NCBI RefSeq assembly: GCF_902833145.1 | Contig: NZ_CADFEN010000001.1 | Span: 683,994 to 747,993, forward strand | Reading direction: 5' to 3' | Length of the DNA stretch: 64,000 nucleotides | DNA from: Burkholderia sp. BCC0506 | GTDB taxonomy: Bacteria; Pseudomonadota; Gammaproteobacteria; Burkholderiales; Burkholderiaceae | In this document: positions 1 through 9,387 of the stretch, in pieces | How positions within the stretch are numbered: position 1 is the first letter of the stretch | Layout of the letters: each line of letters begins with the position of its first letter | Notes under the pieces: model-generated | Database searches by the model: none | What the model saw: only the letters and a program-made list of their open reading frames with translations | Told to the model about the DNA's origin: nothing | Made by a program: the position numbers and the translations under genes

Positions 1-119
1 TCGGACTGCTGGCGGGCGGGTACGGCAGCGACGAGCTGGAACGGGCGGGGGCGCTGCGCGTGTACGACGATCCGGCGGATCTGCTGTGGCATCTGGACGA
101 GGTGGCTGCGCGGCCGTGA
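1..119 (+). CDS. HAD-superfamily hydrolase, C-terminal end (partial)
   Basis: Only the last 38 codons lie in the window; the gene begins to the left. The readable tail contains GGYGSDELERAGA followed by VYDDPADLLWHLDEV. This is the usual end of phosphoglycolate-phosphatase-like HAD hydrolases: the loop after the last catalytic aspartate region, then a helix with an alanine-rich stretch and a terminal DPADLL..L helix. The stop is TGA at 117-119. It converges with sdhB, whose stop is only a few bases away. Substrate cannot be judged from this fragment. Confidence 0.7.
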   Translation, partial: GLLAGGYGSDELERAGALRVYDDPADLLWHLDEVAARP

Positions 120-122
120 GCG

Positions 123-830
123 CTACACCGTCCGCCTGACCAGCATCGTCCGGATCTCCGAAATCGCCTTCGTCGGATTCAGCCCCTTCGGGCACACGTC
201 CGTGCAGTTCATGATCGTCCGGCAGCGGAACAGCCGGTACGGATCCTCCAGATCGTCGAGCCGCTCGGCCGTCGCGAGATCGCGCGAATCGGCGATGAAG
301 CGGTACGCCTGCAGCAGCCCGGCCGGGCCGACGAATTTGTCCGGGTTCCACCAGTAGCTCGGGCACGACGTCGAACAGCACGCACACAGGATGCATTCGT
401 ACAGCCCGTCGAGCTGGTCGCGCTCTTCCGGCGATTGCAGCCGCTCGCGCGCGGGCGGCGTCGTGTCGTTGATCAGGTATGGCCGGATCGAGTGGTACTG
501 GTTGAAGAAGTCGGTCATGTCGACGATCAGGTCGCGCACCACCGGCAGCCCCGGCAACGGCCGCAGCACGATCTCGCGCGGCAGCGTCTGCATGTTGGTC
601 AGGCACGCGAGGCCGTTCTTGCCGTTGATGTTCATCGCATCGGAACCGCAGATGCCTTCGCGGCACGAACGCCGGTACGCGAGCGTCTCGTCGTCGCGCT
701 TCACGCGGCCGAGCACGTCGAGCAGCATGCGGTCGGCCGGGTCCACGTCGATCTCGTAACGTTGCAAGTATGGCTGCGCGTCGCGATCGGGGTCGTAGCG
801 GTAGATATGCAGGGTGCGCGGGTCGCTCAT
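123..830 (-). CDS. sdhB: Succinate dehydrogenase/fumarate reductase iron-sulfur subunit (orphan)
   Basis: This 235-residue protein is full length for SdhB, which carries electrons from the flavoprotein to the quinone site through three iron-sulfur clusters. The N-terminal ferredoxin domain has CREGICGSDAMNINGKNGLAC for the [2Fe-2S] cluster. The C-terminal half has CILCACCSTSCP and CRTIMNCTDVCP for the [4Fe-4S] and [3Fe-4S] clusters. The ATG at 830 is preceded by GGAGGAACCG. An open frame continues far upstream but is not SdhB-like. No sdhA, sdhC or sdhD is present nearby, so this is a solitary copy, presumably a paralogue of a housekeeping sdhB elsewhere. A sigma-54-like promoter lies about 70 bases upstream. 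Confidence 0.9.
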   Translation of the reverse strand: MSDPRTLHIYRYDPDRDAQPYLQRYEIDVDPADRMLLDVLGRVKRDDETLAYRRSCREGICGSDAMNINGKNGLACLTNMQTLPREIVLRPLPGLPVVRDLIVDMTDFFNQYHSIRPYLINDTTPPARERLQSPEERDQLDGLYECILCACCSTSCPSYWWNPDKFVGPAGLLQAYRFIADSRDLATAERLDDLEDPYRLFRCRTIMNCTDVCPKGLNPTKAISEIRTMLVRRTV

Positions 831-900
831 CGGTTCCTCCCGGCGTGGGCCGGCATCGGTTGACGGGGTACTGCGGGGCGCTGTCGCGGCACACGGCGCC

Positions 901-914
901 GCAAGCGCCATGCC
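901..914 (-). promoter_or_regulatory. Sigma-54 type -24/-12 promoter for sdhB
   Basis: On the minus strand the sequence reads CGGCATGGCGCTTGCG, with GG and GC exactly 10 bases apart and a good TTGC -12 element. The predicted transcript start near 889 leaves a leader of about 60 bases before the sdhB ATG at 830. It lies in the gap between sdhB and the next minus-strand gene. Confidence 0.6.
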
Positions 915-916
915 GG

Positions 917-1159
917 TCAGTCGTCGTCCACGCGCTTGTCGATCAGGTAGCGGCCGCGTTCGAGCCCTGCCCGCAACGCCTCGACCTCGGTCAGCCATTC
1001 GGGGCCGGCGGCCTCCGGAACAAACAATTCGATGCGCGCGCCGTTCACGTACACCTGCACCTCGTCGCGCCATGCGCCGCGCTCGTTGGGCCGCGCCCAC
1101 ACGAGAATCTCGTGGCCGCGATACGGGTCCCGAACCTGTGCGTCCTGTTGATGTGCCAC
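917..1159 (-). CDS. Small hypothetical protein (80 aa)
   Basis: I do not recognise a function. The protein is soluble, with a short polar N-terminus followed by a compact region containing YRGHEILVWARPNERGAW and VQVYVNGARIELFVPEA, which looks like a small beta-rich fold ending in a helix (GLERGRYLIDKR). I chose GTG at 1159 because AGGAGG sits 8 bases upstream; the longer open frame beginning at 1243 has no ribosome site and an atypical arginine-rich N-terminus. It lies divergent to the MgtC gene. No convincing -24/-12 promoter was found: the best candidate near 1191-1206 has the wrong spacing. Confidence 0.6.
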   Translation of the reverse strand: MAHQQDAQVRDPYRGHEILVWARPNERGAWRDEVQVYVNGARIELFVPEAAGPEWLTEVEALRAGLERGRYLIDKRVDDD

Positions 1160-1258
1160 GGTGGCCTCCTGTCTTATCTGCGATGGCGATGCAAAAAATG
1201 CGCGCCGCATGAGCGCCGCGCGCGCCGTCGGCCTCGCGCGCACGCGCCGTGCCCGGCC

Positions 1259-1272
1259 GGCACGCTGCTTGC
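1259..1272 (+). promoter_or_regulatory. Sigma-54 type -24/-12 promoter for the MgtC operon
   Basis: The sequence CGGCACGCTGCTTGCG matches the -24/-12 consensus at every strongly conserved position. The predicted start near 1284 is about 50 bases before the ATG at 1336. Confidence 0.75.
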
Positions 1273-1335
1273 GTCCCTTTTCCGCATCGAAGCACTAGCG
1301 GGCCCGCATCGCACCGGCCCGAAAGGATGCACATC

Positions 1336-2031
1336 ATGATCGGCCACCTCGAACTACTCGGACGCCTGCTGCTGGCCGCGCTGCTCGGCAGCGTGATCGG
1401 GCTCGAACGCGAACGCCTGAACTGGGCCGCCGGGCTGCGCACGCACATGCTCGTGTGCGTGGGCTCCGCGCTGGTGATGCTGGTATCGACGTTCGGCTTC
1501 GAGGACGTGCGCGGGCAAAACGGCGTCGTGCTCGATCCGTCGCGGGTCGCCGCGCAGGTGGTGTCCGGCATCGGCTTTCTCGGCGCCGGCTCGATCCTGC
1601 TGCGCGGCGAAGTGGTGCGCGGGCTGACGACGGCCGCGAGCCTGTGGGCGGTGGCCGGCGTCGGGCTCGCGGCGGGCGGCGGCATGGTGGTTGCGTCGGT
1701 CGGCGCGACGGCGATCGTGCTCGCGATCCTCGCGGGCGTGAAGCCGCTCGAGCGCCGCTTCATCGCGCAGCGCCAGCAGCGCACGCTGCTGCTCGTGGCC
1801 GAGCGCGGCGGCCTGACGCTCGGCACGCTGCACGAGGCGCTCGGCCCCGGCCGCGTGCGCGTGAAACGGTTCATCGTTCAGCAGTCGGACGACGATCCGG
1901 ACACCGACGACATCTCCGTCTCGTTCTCGCGCACGAGCGGGCCGGAATTCGCGGCGATCTGCGAGACGCTGCAAAACATCGCGTGCGTACGGACCTGTCA
2001 ACCCGACACCTCGTCAAGGAGTTTCGTGTGA
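1336..2031 (+). CDS. MgtC/SapB family membrane protein
   Basis: The 231-residue protein has an N-terminal membrane domain of about 130 residues with the family signatures GSVIGLERERLNWAAGLRTH and VVSGIGFLGAGSI, followed by a cytoplasmic domain of about 100 residues with an ACT-like pattern. MgtC proteins promote survival in low magnesium, low pH or within host cells, partly by affecting the F1Fo ATPase; the exact role here is unknown. I chose the ATG at 1336, 8 bases after GAAAGGA; an in-frame ATG at 1327 is a possible alternative. The stop overlaps the GTG start of the next gene, suggesting translational coupling. It is first in an operon reaching about 5848. Confidence 0.85.
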   Translation: MIGHLELLGRLLLAALLGSVIGLERERLNWAAGLRTHMLVCVGSALVMLVSTFGFEDVRGQNGVVLDPSRVAAQVVSGIGFLGAGSILLRGEVVRGLTTAASLWAVAGVGLAAGGGMVVASVGATAIVLAILAGVKPLERRFIAQRQQRTLLLVAERGGLTLGTLHEALGPGRVRVKRFIVQQSDDDPDTDDISVSFSRTSGPEFAAICETLQNIACVRTCQPDTSSRSFV

Positions 2032-2351
2032 CCCAGACCGACCTGCTCTCCTATCTCGTGACGAGCCAGCTCGCCGCGCGCATGCGCACCGGCGCCTGGC
2101 TCACGACCAGCCAGCTGGTCGGTGCGCTGCGCGCGTGGCTCGCGTGCCGGCGCGCCGAATGCGACTGGCTCGACCGGATCAGGATCGCATACGCGTCGGC
2201 GACGATCGCGCAGGAAATCTACGACGTCGCGGTCGCGCACGGCGAGCATGCGCGGCTCGACGCGCATTCGCCGGAGTGGCAGGCGCTGCGCGCACGCTGC
2301 GATGCGCTGCTGCAGCGGATCGACGGCGACCGGGACGTCGGCGCCCGATGA
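2028..2351 (+). CDS. Hypothetical protein coupled to the MgtC gene (107 aa)
   Basis: I do not recognise this protein. It is 107 residues long, predicted mostly helical, soluble and without a signal peptide. It contains VTSQLAARMRTGAWLTTSQLVGALRAWLACRRAECDW followed by a helix rich in alanine. The start is GTG at 2028, overlapping the MgtC stop (GTGA), with AAGGAG 7 bases upstream. Its own stop overlaps the ATG of the phospholipase-D gene (ATGA). Tight coupling on both sides makes it very likely to be a real gene acting with the lipid-active neighbours. Confidence 0.7.
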   Translation: MTQTDLLSYLVTSQLAARMRTGAWLTTSQLVGALRAWLACRRAECDWLDRIRIAYASATIAQEIYDVAVAHGEHARLDAHSPEWQALRARCDALLQRIDGDRDVGAR

Positions 2352-4546
2352 TCGCACCGGATCGCGTGACCGGCGCCGAGGATCGGCGCATGGATGCCGC
2401 GCCGGCGGACGGCCCGCCGCGGCACGGCCTGCTCGACCGCGGACGCAACTGCGACGCGATCCGCCGCGCGGACCGCTTCGCGATGCTGGTCGACGGCGAC
2501 GCGTATTTCTCGACGCTGCGCGCCGCGCTGCTGCGCGCGCGCCATACGGTGTTCATCGTCGGCTGGGACGTGGACAGCCGGATGCGGCTCGCACCGGGCG
2601 GCGCCAACGACACGCTGCCCGACACGCTCGCGGCCTTCCTCCACGCGCTGGCGTCCGCCCGCCACAACCTGCGCATCTACGTGCTGGCGTGGGATTTCGC
2701 GATGATCTACGCGCTGGAGCGCGACTGGCCGCCCGTGTATCGGGCCGGCTGGCGCGCGCATCGCGGCATCCGCTTTCGCCTCGACGACGCGCACCCGCGC
2801 GGCGCCTCGCATCACCAGAAGCTCGTCGTGATCGACGACCGGCTCGCGTTCGTCGGCGGCCTCGACCTGACGCGCGCCCGCTGGGACACGCCCGCGCATG
2901 CGGCCGACGATCCGCGCCGCCGCGACGAGCACGGCATGCCGTACGGGCCGTTCCACGACGTGCACGCGATGTTCGACGGCGAGGCGGCCGCCGCGATCGG
3001 CGAACAGGCACGCGCGCGCTGGCTGCAGGCCTGCGGGCGTCCGATCGCGATCCGCGCGCGGCGGCATCTCGACCGGCCGGACGACGAGGATCCGTGGCCG
3101 CCCGGTGCGCGCGTCGACGTGCGCGACGTGCGGCTCGGCATCGCATATACGGCGCCGCGTCACGGCGGCCGCGAGCCGGTCACGCAGGTGCGCGCGCTCG
3201 TCGAGGACACGATCCGCGCCGCGCAGCGGCACCTGTATATCGAAAACCAGTATTTCACCGCGGCGGTGGTGCGCGAAGCGTTGTCCGCGCGCCTCGCCGA
3301 TACGGAAGGGCCGGACGTGACGGTGGTCGCGCCGCGCGTGCAGAGCGGCTGGCTGCAGGAGGCGACGATGGGCGTGCTGCGCGCGCGGCTGCATGCGACG
3401 CTCGCGTCGGCCGACCGCTTCGATCGCTACCGGCTGCTGTATCCGCACGTCGACGGGCTCGGCGACGGGTGCGTGAACGTGCACAGCAAGGTCGCGATCG
3501 TCGACGACGAATGCATCGTGATCGGCAGCGCGAACCTGAACAACCGCTCGATGCTGCTCGACACCGAATGCTGCATCGCGCTCGTCGCGGCCGGCGATCC
3601 GCGCATTCGGGCGGCGATCGCCGGCATGCGCGAACGGCTGCTGGCCGAGCATCTCGACATGCCTCCCGCGGCGGTGGCCGACGCGTTCGCGTGTCGGGAA
3701 CGGCCGAACGCGGTGCTCGACCGCCTGCGCGCGAAGCCGGGCCGCACGCTGCGCACGCTCGATCCGGCCGTGTCGCCGCAATTGGAGGCGCTCGTGCCGG
3801 TCAGCGCGCGGCTCGACCCCGAGCAGCCGATCGAACCCGACCGGTTCGTCCGCGAATTCGTGCCGCACGAGCAGCATCGCTCGCTCACCGCGCGCTTTTT
3901 CGTGCTGGGCGCGATCGTGCTCGCGATCGCCGCGCTGGCGCTCGCGTGGCGCTTCACGCCGCTGGGCGCGCACCTGAACGTCGCGTCGCTGTCGCGCGCG
4001 GTGGCCGGCATCGCGCGGCTGCCCGCTGCACCGGCGCTGCTGCTCGCCGCCTACGTGGTCGCGGCGACCTTCGCGGTGCCGATCACGCTGCTGATCGCCG
4101 CGACGGGGCTCGTGTTCGGCGCGTGGCCGGGTTTTGCCTATGCGGGCGTGGGGTCGATGGCGGCCGCCGCCGCGACCTACGCGCTCGGCCGCTGGCTCGG
4201 GCGCGACGCGGTGCGCCGGCTGGCCGGCGCGCGCGCGAACCGGCTCAGCGAGCACATCGGCCGGCGCGGCGTGGTCGCGATGGCCGTGCTGCGGCTGCTG
4301 CCGATCGCGCCGTTCACGGTCGTGAACCTCGTCGCCGGCGCGTCGCACATCGGGCTGCGCGACTATTTGATCGGCACCGCGCTCGGGATGCTGCCGGGCA
4401 TCGTGCTGACCGTCACGTTCGCGCACCAGTTGACCGCGGCGCTCAGCCATCCGGGCCCCGGCGCGTTCGCGTGGCTCGCCGCGATCGGCCTGGCGCTGGT
4501 CGGCGTGTCGATCCTGCTCGTGAGGGTGCTGCGACGATGGCGCTGA
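2348..4546 (+). CDS. Phospholipase D / cardiolipin-synthase-like protein fused to a VTT (DedA-like) membrane domain
   Basis: The protein has 732 residues. The first 500 or so carry two HKD motifs: HHQKLVVIDD (His156, Lys158) and NVHSKVAIVDD (His379, Lys381), the paired catalytic sites of phospholipase D and cardiolipin synthases. From about residue 515 there is a membrane region, and about 560-700 is a VTT/SNARE-associated (DedA-like) domain with the segment ITLLIAATGLVFGAWPG. VTT proteins are linked to lipid scrambling or carrier recycling, so the fusion suggests a phospholipid remodelling enzyme of the inner membrane. ATG 2348 overlaps the previous stop. The C-terminus overlaps the downstream EEP gene by 10 bases. 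Transphosphatidylation versus hydrolysis cannot be told from sequence. Confidence 0.85.
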   Translation: MIAPDRVTGAEDRRMDAAPADGPPRHGLLDRGRNCDAIRRADRFAMLVDGDAYFSTLRAALLRARHTVFIVGWDVDSRMRLAPGGANDTLPDTLAAFLHALASARHNLRIYVLAWDFAMIYALERDWPPVYRAGWRAHRGIRFRLDDAHPRGASHHQKLVVIDDRLAFVGGLDLTRARWDTPAHAADDPRRRDEHGMPYGPFHDVHAMFDGEAAAAIGEQARARWLQACGRPIAIRARRHLDRPDDEDPWPPGARVDVRDVRLGIAYTAPRHGGREPVTQVRALVEDTIRAAQRHLYIENQYFTAAVVREALSARLADTEGPDVTVVAPRVQSGWLQEATMGVLRARLHATLASADRFDRYRLLYPHVDGLGDGCVNVHSKVAIVDDECIVIGSANLNNRSMLLDTECCIALVAAGDPRIRAAIAGMRERLLAEHLDMPPAAVADAFACRERPNAVLDRLRAKPGRTLRTLDPAVSPQLEALVPVSARLDPEQPIEPDRFVREFVPHEQHRSLTARFFVLGAIVLAIAALALAWRFTPLGAHLNVASLSRAVAGIARLPAAPALLLAAYVVAATFAVPITLLIAATGLVFGAWPGFAYAGVGSMAAAAATYALGRWLGRDAVRRLAGARANRLSEHIGRRGVVAMAVLRLLPIAPFTVVNLVAGASHIGLRDYLIGTALGMLPGIVLTVTFAHQLTAALSHPGPGAFAWLAAIGLALVGVSILLVRVLRRWR

Positions 4547-5328
4547 GCAAGCACCCGGCCCCGCCGCCGCACGTCGTCACGGCCGACGCGGCGCCCGCCG
4601 CCGCGCCGGGCGGGCGCGACCTGCGGATCGCGACCTACAACATCCGCGGCGGCTACGGCGCGTGGCCGGCGCGCGCGGCCGACCGGATCGCGGCCGTGAT
4701 CGACGAACTCGACGCGGACGTAATCGCGCTGCAGGAAGTGCCGCTGGGCGGCACGCGTGCGCCCGACGTGCTCGCGCACCTGCGCGACGCAACCGGCATG
4801 CATGCGGTGGCCGGCCCGACGATCGACACGCCCGAGCGCCGCTACGGCAATGCGGTGCTGTCGCGCTGCCCGATCCGCGCGGCGCGTACGCTCGACCTGT
4901 CGTTCCACCCGCGCGAGCCGCGCGGCGCGCTCGACGCCGACATCGACTGCAGCGCGGGCCCGATCCGCGTGGTCGCGACGCATCTCGGGCTGTCGGCCAG
5001 CGAGCGCAGCGCGCAGGTGCAGCGGCTGCTCGCGGCATTCGACACCGGCACGATGCCGGTGATCCTGCTCGGCGACATCAACGAGTGGTTCGTGCGCGGC
5101 CGCGCGTTGCAGGCGCTCGTCACGCGATTCCGGCGCGCGCCGGCGCCGCGCACGTTCCCGACCGTGTGCCCGGTGTTCTCGCTGGACCGGATCTGGATCC
5201 ATCCGGGCGAGCTGCTGGTCGACGTGGTCGTGCACCGCAGCGCGCGGGCGCGGCACGCGTCGGACCACTATCCGCTCGTGGCCCGGATGCGCTCCACGCC
5301 CGCGACGGGCACGGCGCTTGCGCGGTGA
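4537..5328 (+). CDS. Endonuclease/exonuclease/phosphatase (EEP) family protein
   Basis: The 263-residue protein has the EEP fold motifs in order: ATYNIRGG, ALQEV (metal-binding Glu), ATHLG, GDINEW (catalytic Asp/Asn) and SDHYPL (catalytic Asp-His). No signal peptide is evident, but residues 1-27 are a proline/alanine-rich tail. The family hydrolyses phosphodiesters of nucleic acids, phosphoinositides or phospholipids. Pairing with a phospholipase-D protein recalls the E. coli ybhP-clsB arrangement, which supports a lipid role rather than DNA repair. ATG at 4537 overlaps the upstream gene. Confidence 0.85.
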   Translation: MALSKHPAPPPHVVTADAAPAAAPGGRDLRIATYNIRGGYGAWPARAADRIAAVIDELDADVIALQEVPLGGTRAPDVLAHLRDATGMHAVAGPTIDTPERRYGNAVLSRCPIRAARTLDLSFHPREPRGALDADIDCSAGPIRVVATHLGLSASERSAQVQRLLAAFDTGTMPVILLGDINEWFVRGRALQALVTRFRRAPAPRTFPTVCPVFSLDRIWIHPGELLVDVVVHRSARARHASDHYPLVARMRSTPATGTALAR

Positions 5329-5359
5329 GCCATTTCTTTCGATCCGAAGGAGGCCGCCC

Positions 5360-5848
5360 ATGCGAACCGACGCACTCGACGGAAAGGATCTCGACTACTG
5401 GTGCGCACGCGCGTTGTGCGCCGACGACGAAGACACGCTGCGCTTCACGGCCGTCGCGCCGACCGTCGTCGTGACGGCCGCCTGCGACGCGTTCCGGCAC
5501 CTCGATGCGCCGTTCGCGCCTTCGGCGTCGTGGGCCGATGCGGGCGCGGTGCTCGATTGCGTGGAGGACCTGCGGATCGCCCGCCGCGGCGACGATGTCG
5601 AATGCGACGCGACCTTCGTCGACGGCCCGTCGACCTGCGCCGCCCACGGCCGCGATGCGCGCGTGGCGCTGCTGCGCGCGTTCGTGCGTGCGCGCTTCAG
5701 CGACGAGGTGGACGCGCCGCCGCCGTTCCCGCACCGGATCGAACATGGCGCGGTGGTGCGCTACGACCCGGGCGCGCCGATTCCGACCACGGACGACGAT
5801 CCCGCGACGGGCGACAGCTCGGATATCCGTTCCATTCCGCGCATGTAG
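5360..5848 (+). CDS. DUF2591 (NinX-like) domain protein
   Basis: The 162-residue protein begins with the LDGKDLDYWCARAL signature of the DUF2591 family, first described from phage NinX proteins and common in Burkholderia as chromosomal genes. The function is unknown. The middle contains FRHLDAPFAPSASWADAG, matching the family's FxPSxxWxxGG-like region. The ATG at 5360 follows AAGGAGG by 7 bases. It begins 31 bases after the EEP gene and probably ends the MgtC-led operon. Confidence 0.75.
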   Translation: MRTDALDGKDLDYWCARALCADDEDTLRFTAVAPTVVVTAACDAFRHLDAPFAPSASWADAGAVLDCVEDLRIARRGDDVECDATFVDGPSTCAAHGRDARVALLRAFVRARFSDEVDAPPPFPHRIEHGAVVRYDPGAPIPTTDDDPATGDSSDIRSIPRM

Positions 5849-5940
5849 TACATGCGTGGGCCCGGCGCTCATGTAAAAACGACAGGCCCCTTCACACCCG
5901 CCTCCCGCACGCGCGCTGCTCCGCGCGCAATCGCGCGGCA

Positions 5941-5954
5941 GGCACGCCGGTTGC
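5941..5954 (+). promoter_or_regulatory. Sigma-54 type -24/-12 promoter for the glgE operon
   Basis: The sequence AGGCACGCCGGTTGCG has a perfect GGCACG -24 and TTGC -12 with 10-base spacing. The predicted start near 5966 lies 33 bases before the glgE ATG. The 150-base gap upstream also holds an A-rich stretch near 5870-5880 (ATGTAAAAACG) that could contribute to activator binding. Confidence 0.75.
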
Positions 5955-5998
5955 GACGCACCGGCGTTACCGTTCGCCGCCCCCATCCGCGCCACGCC

Positions 5999-8900
5999 AT
6001 GGATTCCACACCGCCGTTCGCTCCGCACGTCTACTTCTGCGACGCCCGCCTCGTCGGGCCGCTCGACGCATGGCCGCAGACCTTCGCGCACATCGCCGGG
6101 ATGGGCTTCGACCACGTGCTCGTCGGCGCGTTCTGGGCCGCGAGCGTCGCCGGCTTCCCGCGCCACGTGGCGGATTTCCGGCGGCCGGCCCAGTCGTTTG
6201 AGACGCGCGCGAGCGCGCTCGAAACCTTCTCGCGGCTCGCGCAACTGGCGAAGGGCCACGGGCTGCGCCTGCTGCTCGAAGTCGTGCCCGATCGCATCGC
6301 GCGCGAGAATCCGCTGCGCACCGAGCATCCGGACTGGTACGTCGAGCATCCGCACGACGACGCGCTGATCGACCCGCGCGGCACCGCGCACGCGCTGGAT
6401 ATCGCGCACGCGAACACCGGCGACGAAGCGGTGCGCGACGCGCTGTCGGCATGGTGGTGCGCGCATCTCGCGACGTTCGCCGACGCGGGCGCGGCCGGCT
6501 TCCTGATCGACGCGCCGCATCATCTGCCGGCCGACTGGTGGCCCGGCTGGCGCGCGGCGCTGCGCCGTGCGCGCCCGGACGTCGCGGCGCTCGCCGGCGT
6601 GCCCGGCCATGCGCGCGATGCACTCGCGCAATTGGAGGCCGCCGGGTTCGACGCGGTGTTTTCGTCGGTGCGCTGGTGGGACCTGCGCGCGCCGTGGTTC
6701 GCGGACGAGCACCGGCTGCTGCGGCGCATCGGCGCGCCGATCGCGTTTCCCGACGCGCCGGACGGCCCGCGCCTCGCCGACGACTGGCCCGACGCATCGG
6801 ACGACGCCGTCGCCCGCGCGTATCGCCGCGCACTGTGGACGGCCGCGGCCGTCGGCACCGGCTGGCTCGTGCCGATGGGCTTCGAGCGCGGCGTGACGGT
6901 GCCGCTGATGGCGCGCGACGCGGATGCCGCGCGCTACCGCGCCGCATTCGAGCAGGCCCGTTTCGACCTGTCGGGCGCGCTCGCCGATGCGAACGCGTGG
7001 CGACGCGCCACGCCGGTCGCGGCGGCGCGCGGCGAAATCGTGCAACTGAGCGCGCCGGGCGCGAGCGCGACCGCGTTGCTGCGCGGCACCGGGCTCTTGC
7101 TCGAACACGACGACGCCGCGTTGCTGATCGCATTGAATCCCGATCTCGACGCGCCGGCCACGCTCGACCCCGCGACGATCCTGCCCGGCGTGCCGGGCGG
7201 CTTCACGCGCGTGGTCACGCAGGACGGCGCGCACACGCATCCGCCGGCCGCGCTCGAGCCGTTCACGCTCGCGCCCGGTGCCTATGCGCTGCTGCATGCG
7301 TGGCGGGCGCCGCCCGTCACGTCGCGTCCCGACGCCGCGCGCGAGCGCACCGTGCTGTCGACGGCGCTCGCGGCCGACCGGATCGCGATCGAGCGCGTCG
7401 AGCCGTCGGTCGACGGCGGCCGCTTCGCGATCAAGCGCGTGATCGGCGAGCCGCTCGTCGTGAGTGCGTCGATCTTCACGGATGGCCACGCGCATCTGGC
7501 GGCCGTGCTCCAGTGGCGCGCCGCCGACGAAGACGCCTGGCGCGAAATCCCGTTCGACGCCGAGCCGAACGACCGCTGGCATGCGCGCGTCACGCTCGAC
7601 CGGCTCGGCCGTCACGAATTCCGCGTGGTCGCGTGGCGCGACGACTGGGCGTCGCTCGTCACCGACATCGCGAAGAAGCGCGCGGCCGGCCAGGATGTGG
7701 CGCTGGAGGTGCGCGAAGCGCAACTGCTGCTCGCGACCGCGCTGAAGCTCGCCGATCCGGCCGATCCGCGCGCGCTCGCGCGGATGGAACGGCTCGCCGC
7801 CGAGCTCAGGGACGCGTCGCCCGACGATCGCCTCGCGCTGATCGGCGCGCCCGCGCTCGCCGACGCGTACGCGGCGCTGCGCTACCGCCCGTTCGTCACG
7901 CACGACGCGACGACCTACCCGGTCGACGTCGAACGCCGCAAGGCGCGCTTCTCGAGCTGGTACGAGATGTTTCCGCGCTCGGCGAGCGACGATCCGCACC
8001 GGCACGGCACGTTCGACGACGTGATCGCGCATTTGCCGCGCATCCGCGACATGGGTTTCGACGTGCTGTATTTCCCGCCGATCCACCCGATCGGCATGTC
8101 CGCGCGCAAGGGCCGCAACAACAGCCTGACCGCGGGCCCCGACGACGTCGGCAGCCCGTATGCGATCGGCTCGCCCGACGGCGGGCACACGGCCGTGCAT
8201 CCGCAGCTCGGCACGCTCGAATCGTTTCGCGCGCTGGTCGAGGCCGCGCGCGGGCACGGGCTCGAGATCGCGCTCGATTTCGCGATCCAGTGCTCGCCCG
8301 ACCACCCGTGGCTCGCCGCGCATCCGGGCTGGTTCGCGTGGCGGCCCGACGGCTCGCTGCGTTTCGCGGAGAATCCGCCGAAGCGCTACCAGGACATCGT
8401 GAACCCCGATTTCTATGCGCCGGACGCGCTGCCCGGCCTGTGGCTCGCGCTGCGCGACGCGGTGCTGTTCTGGGTCGACGCGGGCGTGCGGATCTTCCGC
8501 GTCGACAACCCGCACACGAAGCCGCTGCCGTTCTGGGCATGGATGATCGACGACGTGCGCGGCCGGCATCCGGACGTCGTGTTCCTGTCCGAGGCATTCA
8601 CGCGCCCGGGGATGATGTACCGCCTCGCGAAAGTCGGCTTCTCGCAGTCGTACACGTACTTCACGTGGCGCGAGTCGAAGCGCGAGTTCATCGACTACCT
8701 GACCGAGCTGACGGCCGGCCCGCCGCGCGAATTCTTCCGGCCGAACTTCTTCGTCAACACGCCCGACATCAATCCGCGCCACCTGCAGAACGCGCCGCGT
8801 TCGCAGTTCGTGATCCGCGCGGCGCTCGCGGCGACGCTGGCCGGCTCGTGGGGCCTGTACTCGGGCTTCGAGCTCGGCGAATCGGCGCCGCTGCCGGACA

Positions 8901-9387
8901 GCGAGGAATACGCGGATGCCGAGAAATACGAGCTGCGCGCGCGCGACTGGAGCAAGGCCGCGCACATCGGCACGGAGATCGCGCGGCTGAACCGCGCGCG
9001 GCGCGATCACCCGGCGCTGCAGACGCATCTCGGGCTCACGTTCGTCGAGGCCGACAACGATTCGGTGCTCGTGTTCATGAAGGCGACGCCCGCGTTCGAC
9101 AGCGTGGTGGTGGTCGCGATCAGCCTCGATCCGTGGCATCCGCAGGCCGCGAACTTCACGCTCGATGCGGCGCTGTGGCGCGGCCTCGGGCTGGCCGACG
9201 GCGAACCGCTCGATGCGCTCGAACACGATGCCGCGCACGCGCAAGCCTGGCGCGGCCATCGCCAGTACGTGTCGCTCGATCCGCACGTGCGGCCGTACGC
9301 CATCTGGCGGCTCACGCCGTCTCCGGGCGCCGCGCGGGCGGCAGCGCCCGCACCGGACGACGCCCGACCTGTCTCGGGAGCCCACGG

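Noticed and set aside
1191-1206. Possible sigma-54 promoter for the 80-aa gene (minus strand)
   Set aside because: TTTTGCAT is a good -12, but GG lies 12 rather than 10 bases away, which sigma-54 does not tolerate.
831-1874. N-terminal extension of the sdhB frame to 1874
   Set aside because: The extension is serine/arginine-rich shadow coding opposite the MgtC gene; SdhB homology starts at the ATG at 830 behind a strong ribosome site.
2122-5328. Very long open frames overlapping known genes on both strands (also 6451-9387, 16698-17171 and 40314-41133)
   Set aside because: They are arginine/alanine-rich shadows produced by high GC content, in the wrong frame relative to recognisable domains.
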